A stretch of 23,262 nucleotides of DNA from Priapulus caudatus (taxonomy: Eukaryota; Priapulida; Priapulimorpha; Priapulimorphida; Priapulidae), in the NCBI RefSeq assembly GCF_000485595.1, contig NW_014577513.1, forward strand, positions 81,554 to 104,815, in the 5' to 3' direction. The number at the start of each line of letters is the position of its first letter. Within the stretch, counting starts at the first letter, position 1. A program made the translations under genes and the position numbers. A model generated the notes under the pieces. It ran no database searches. It saw nothing but the letters and a program-made list of their open reading frames with translations, and was not told where the DNA came from. This document shows, in pieces, positions 20,069-23,262 of the stretch.

Positions 20069-20435
20069 TGGCCAAGATATTTCCCACAAGGTGTCAAGTT
20101 TCTGGCGCTCATCAATTGCACTGATGATTGGTAATTTTCTATACAGTAACTGAACATCTGTATAGCATTTTCTCTGTAGTACTTGACCACAATTTTTCAT
20201 TGGGTAAACCACTTTCTGGCAAGTTTATTCTTGGTACAACATGTTTTTATTCGGGTCCTGGGCTTGAAGCAAGAATTATGCCCATTCCATGGAAGGTACC
20301 TCGGCCGTCCAAGGTCTGTATGTTGTGATCACCATTGTCAGCGATATAATGAGTGAAGTGTCCAGCAGTCGGTATAGCCGTTCCCTTGAAATTCGCATGT
20401 AATGGCATCAAATCTATGTTATGACGTTATGGTTA

Positions 20436-21100
20436 CGAATTTGAATAGCGGCCATTTTAAAATTCAAGATGGCCGCCACCGACTGATGCTGGTGTTAGTA
20501 ACCACCGAATGTTGGTTTAGACACCAAGATCATGGTTCTATGTTGTATATTAGCTGAAATATGTAAGATAATAGATTTGGATGGCAGCCATTTTAAAATC
20601 CAAGATGGCCGCCACCGACCAATAATGATTTTGATTGCAATAGGTTTCTTGACCCCGATAATGTTGGTTTAGACACCAAGATCATGTTTCTATGTTGAAT
20701 ATTAGCTGAAATATGAAGGATAATAGATTTGGATGGTGGCCATTTTAAAATTCAAGATGGCGGTTACCAATCGATAAGGATTTTAATTGTAATGGGTTTC
20801 TTGACCCCGATAATGTTGGTTCAGAGTTCAGACACCAAAATCTTGTTTCTATGTTCAATATTAGCTGAAAAATGTAAGATAATGGATTTTGATGGTGGCC
20901 ATTTTTAAATTCAAGATGGCGCTCAGATACTATGCAGCTGGAGATGGGTACCCAATCTCATATGAATGTACATATCTTAAACTACCTTTATGCCAATTTT
21001 CATGCTTTTGTCAAAAAGTGCACAACATTCATCTGATTTTTGGCTCTTAGCTCCTGTACTTAGATCTAGGACAAACTAGCCTCAAACGGCAACCATTTGG
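20436..21100 (-). repeat. Right terminal inverted repeat with 150-bp subrepeats
   Basis: Units are marked by GTTGGTTTAGACACC or variants at about 20512, 20663 and 20817. Each is followed by an ATGTTGAATATTAGCTGAAA-like motif and GGCCATTTTAAAATTCAAGA. It is the inverted counterpart of 16307-17023; the outermost CTCAAAC...CCATTTGG is shorter than on the left by about 9 bases. Confidence 0.85.
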
Positions 21101-21102
21101 CC

Positions 21103-21231
21103 CAGCAGGAGAAGAAGCCGACGACGAGGAGAAGTGCCGAGCAGGAGAAGAAGCCGACAACGAGGAGAAGTGCCCAACAGGAGAAGAAGAAGCCAAAGAG
21201 GAAGCGGGAGAAGAAGAAGAAGTCGAGGAAC
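21103..21231 (+). CDS. Short basic-repeat open frame, possible C-terminal exon
   Basis: A 36-bp unit starting CAGGAGAAGAAGCCGAC is repeated at 21106 and 21142, with a degenerate third copy. In this frame it encodes EKKPTTRRSAEQ-type repeats and ends KKKPKRKREKKKKSRN before TAA (21229-21231). The period is a multiple of three, and the tail looks like a nuclear-localisation sequence. The two other plus frames are also open (one Glu-rich, one Arg-rich), so the coding frame is not established. No upstream exon is visible because the transposon arm abuts it. Confidence 0.2.
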
Positions 21232-22250
21232 TAAGGAGGACCCCAGCAGCAGTTGTGCTGTATCAATTCTTAATCATTTCTGTGTAACGTGTTATGATTA
21301 TATTATGTGTATCATTTAATGTGTGTATAGTTTTCCGTAATATCGCGAGGGAGGGTTGTGCGGGTGCCAACGTTGAACTGTTATATGGTTTATTAAACTT
21401 TTCATTATCTGACGTTACCCTGGCCAGCTAACAAAGTTATGTTCCTTGAATGTTATGGGAATGTTTCTTTTAGGTTAGCAGAACATTATTCAGTAACGTT
21501 CTAATAACGTTTTTTAGGAAAGTTTTCGTGACATTCTGTGAACGTTTTTACCAACATTCACATAACATTGATCAACCTCCGAAAATGACATATTATCTGC
21601 AGCAACAATACGTATATGCGCTGCAGACTTATCTTAAATGTCTCGAGTACGGCAGTCACCCCCACAAACACAAGTACAAACAGTATAACTAACCCTATCC
21701 CTAACCTTAACATTAACTATAAAGCAACTAGTCGCATATATAGCGCCTAAAAACAGATAAATTAATCTATGGTGTATAACCGTTGGCTTTCAATAATAAA
21801 CTAAACTGAACTGGCAATCAATCCCAAACAACTAGTATAGGCTGGCTAATTAATTAATTAATTAATTAATTAGGTTGGAGATTAATTAATAGCTAGTGAA
21901 TGACATTATTTTGTGGGAAAGCGATGCATGCGCAAATGTACTACCGTACCCGTAGGCGTAGCCTCGAGACATTAAGATACGGCTACCGTCCCCGTAGCCA
22001 CTGCGATCAAAAATACATTTGATACCTGTGCTATAGTTTGCAACATTAAAAAAACGGCAATTAGGAGTTTCGAAACCATCCGAGGACGGTTAACGTTTTC
22101 CGAGCATTCCAAGAACATAACTCTCTCGCCAAGTAAAACCAATGTATGCATAACGATATGGGAATGTTCTTAGAATATTTTTGGCTAATGTACGTAACCA
22201 AACTAGAACCTCCAGCGAATGTTACGAGAATGTTACGTGTTTTCTGGGAC
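21232..22250. repeat. MITE-like ACGTT-rich repeat region
   Basis: The segment 21417-21590 (CCTGGCCAGCTAACAAAGTT, GTTCTAATAACGTTTTTTAG) and the segment about 22080-22250 (GGGAATGTTCTTAGAATATT, GTTACGTGTTTTCTGGGAC) carry related GAACATT/AACGTT motifs in opposite orientation, like the two ends of a non-autonomous element. Between them are a short telomere-like CTAACCCTATCCCTAACCTT at about 21689 and the TTAA microsatellite. There is no gene. Confidence 0.4.
21847..21873. repeat. (TTAA)n microsatellite
   Basis: The 4-base unit TAAT is repeated almost seven times without interruption. Confidence 0.9.
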
Positions 22251-22456
22251 TAAACATTTCCGTCTACAGTGTATGCGTGCGTGCCCTCACTAGCCCTATA
22301 GCTTCAACTCGTGACAAATGGGATGACTTTCTTCGATGTTGAGCCTCTTATATCAGGATCGAACACATCGGTGGATCTCTCTGTTCCTGGCTTTTCGGTG
22401 GTTGCGTAGGGGCACCAGCTTGGCGAAGCATATAATCTAATATAATTAAAAAATAT

Positions 22457-22740
22457 CAGGGTTCTGCCCACGGTGGGCGGCGGTGGGCGGGTGTACCCGG
22501 CACTCGCGTTTGCTGCCCGGCACTATATATCTCCGCCCGGCACTAATTTTTGATATAAAAAAAAATATATAAAAAAAGGTTTCATATATGGGCTTTTTAT
22601 TGCTCAGAATGCAGGAAATTTAGTTTCAGACTATCCAAAATCAAATATTTTCCGGAGTGCATGCCCCGGACCCCCCTAGATTAGCTTCGGGCCTACGGCG
22701 CTTGCATCTTGCGACCTGAATGCGCCCGGTGTCGCATTGA
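22457..22740 (+). mobile_element. One end of a hAT-like non-autonomous element
   Basis: It starts CAGGGTTCTGCCCACGG, a hAT-style terminal sequence, followed by GGTGTACCCGGCACTC and repeated CCCGGCACTA motifs. It continues with GGAGTGCATGCCCCGGACCC and CCTAGATTAGCTTCGGGCCT. The matching right end (AGAACCCTG) is not found before the next repeat begins, so the element is truncated or interrupted. The boundary at about 22740 is approximate. Confidence 0.5.
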
Positions 22741-22751
22741 GAAAGATGACC

Positions 22752-22893
22752 CTATCGAAAAGGTTGGTCCACGTGGTTTTCAGCGCGTGGCAGGCTGGTA
22801 GGCGTGGCCAGAAATCACTGAAGCGTTATACCAACTGACCAACCGTGTTCAAGAAAGTGTGATCAATGAAGCGTGTACCAACCTTTTCGATAG
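22752..22893. repeat. 142-bp foldback/MITE-like element
   Basis: CTATCGAAAAGGTTGGTCCACG at the left and CGTGTACCAACCTTTTCGATAG at the right (ending 22893) are inverted repeats with one mismatch. The right arm is continuous with the first unit of the 76-bp satellite. Confidence 0.8.
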
Positions 22894-23262
22894 CTCGCGC
22901 GCGGACACGCAGCTATCGAATAAGGCAGCCAGTACTCAATAGTATAGCGCTGGCCAACCTTTTCGATAGCTCGCGCGCGGACACACAGCTAACGAATAAG
23001 GCAGCCATTACTCAATAGTATAGCGCTGGCCAACCTTTTCGATAGCTCGCGCGCGTACACACAGCTAACGAATAAGGCAGCCAGTACACAATAGTATAGC
23101 GCTGGCCAACCTTTTCGATAGCTCGCGCGCGGACACACAGCTAACGAATAAGGCAGCCATTACTCAATAGTATAGCGCTGGCCAACCTTTTCGATAGCTC
23201 GCGCGCGTACACACAGCTATTGAATAAGGCAGCCAGTACTCACTAGGATTAAAGTATAGGGT
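22882..23262 (+). repeat. 76-bp satellite with dimeric variant pattern
   Basis: CCTTTTCGATAGCTCGCGCG starts units at 22882, 22958, 23034, 23110 and 23186, exactly 76 bp apart; the array runs to or beyond the window end. Units alternate: odd units have GCAGCCAGTAC and even units GCAGCCATTAC, and even units have GGACAC where units 3 and 5 have GTACAC. So a 152-bp dimer is the higher-order unit. In unit 1, TTCGATAGCT (22886) and AGCTATCGAA (22911) form a perfect 10-bp inverted repeat, degraded in later units. Confidence 0.95.

Larger units (their letters stand above)
17024..20432 (-). pseudogene. Academ-like transposase/XPG nuclease relic
   Basis: Read on the minus strand, pieces of one protein family follow in order. 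They are HYIADNGDHNIQTLDG and GTFHGMGII (20375-20280), LTDLSCIFSTLHFVAEE and PVITFDQPLWWKA (about 19890-19785), LRGFHSIMSFLGSIGHVMKS (about 19710), RRTDRFWAVLPPDLVIEP (about 19080), DPQLLFQRLLI (about 18600) and VLDGGSLIYRLTW (D117 of its local frame, about 18385). Then come VTHQRRSKRVVGPNVHFT, ADADADILIAKTAI, GEDTDILILLCHHAD (about 17965), FIHAISGCDTTSRLFEIGKG (about 17280), and a TAA stop at 17024. The DGG, DADAD, GEDTD and GCDTTS blocks are the XPG-like acidic signature. Lesions: stops at 20247, 19047, 19008, 17183 and 17177; frameshifts near 19925, 19198, the A6 run at 18823, a TACT duplication at 18762, and 18075; a MITE insertion. The N-terminal part of the family is missing. Confidence 0.75.
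16307..21100 (-). mobile_element. Decayed Academ-like DNA transposon with long TIRs
   Basis: Two arms of about 0.7 kb (16307-17023 and about 20436-21100) are inverted repeats of each other and enclose a single minus-strand transposase relic with a C-terminal XPG/FEN-like nuclease signature. Matching outer landmarks are CCAAATGG (16307) with CCATTTGG (21093), GTTTGAGGCTAGTTTGTCCT with AGGACAAACTAGCCTCAAAC, and AATCAGATGAATGTTGTGCA with its complement near 21030. The relic's stop codon is at the inner edge of the left arm. Academ elements are known to pair a transposase with an XPG-type nuclease. I could not find a target-site duplication, and the right edge may be damaged. Confidence 0.7.

Noticed and set aside
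16307-21100. Reading the inverted arms as an assembly-induced inverted duplication
   Set aside because: The arms differ by substitutions and indels, end at the borders of a transposase gene, and have different outer flanks, which fits true TIRs.
21689-21710. Telomere-like CTAACCCTATCCCTAACC
   Set aside because: Too short and irregular for an interstitial telomere; similar patches are common in microsatellite-rich DNA.
22882-23262. CRISPR-like array (regular 76-bp spacing)
   Set aside because: The whole unit is conserved with no unique spacers, and the context is eukaryotic; it is a satellite.
1-23262. tRNA or other structured RNA genes
   Set aside because: No credible A-box/B-box pair or conserved RNA core was found on either strand by eye; a covariance-model scan would be needed to exclude divergent ones.

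Overview
This window looks like nuclear DNA of a metazoan, most likely a marine invertebrate; I cannot name the phylum. The evidence is spliced exons with GT-AG junctions and 0.3-0.7 kb introns, two animal gene families (a TRPM-type cation channel and a microcephalin-type BRCT protein), and a dense mix of DNA transposons, a CR1/jockey-like retrotransposon tail, minisatellites and satellites. There are no bacterial operons, CRISPR arrays or convincing RNA genes. Most long open frames are noise or repeat-driven.

Layout. 1-4442: a ~0.9 kb dispersed repeat occurs twice in direct orientation (13-904, 3526-4442). Between the copies lie four phase-compatible exons (1506-3394, + strand) for the C-terminal part of a TRPM-like channel: TRP helix, linker, coiled coil and tail. 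One of its introns holds a 62-bp minisatellite. 4443-7400: gene-poor DNA with two ~210-bp satellite monomers, a strong 36-bp palindrome, a possible solo LTR and a small MITE-like repeat. 7400-8140: a GC-rich island carrying a frame-broken microcephalin-like BRCT pair. 8140-10180: AT-rich DNA with one unrecognised open frame. 10180-13470: an array of the same ~209-bp satellite, interrupted twice at the same monomer position by a ~0.8 kb element. 13470-16300: repeat debris and, on the minus strand, the 3' end of a non-LTR retrotransposon.

16307-21100 is the most interesting unit. It is a 4.8 kb DNA transposon with ~0.7 kb terminal inverted repeats, each built from ~150-bp tandem subrepeats. They enclose a minus-strand transposase relic with a C-terminal XPG/FEN-like nuclease signature, best matched to the Academ superfamily. 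The relic has several stops and frameshifts, a 74-bp-period tandem duplication, and a 525-bp MITE inserted in its nuclease domain. 21100-23262: a short basic-repeat open frame, more MITE-like repeats, one end of a hAT-like element, a small foldback element, and a 76-bp satellite with alternating (dimeric) variants that seems to derive from the foldback arm.

The only gene that may be functional is the TRPM-like one, and only its 3' end is here. The BRCT and transposase reading frames are broken in ways that could be real decay, uncorrected long-read indels, or both. Several satellite monomers also carry scattered single-base insertions.
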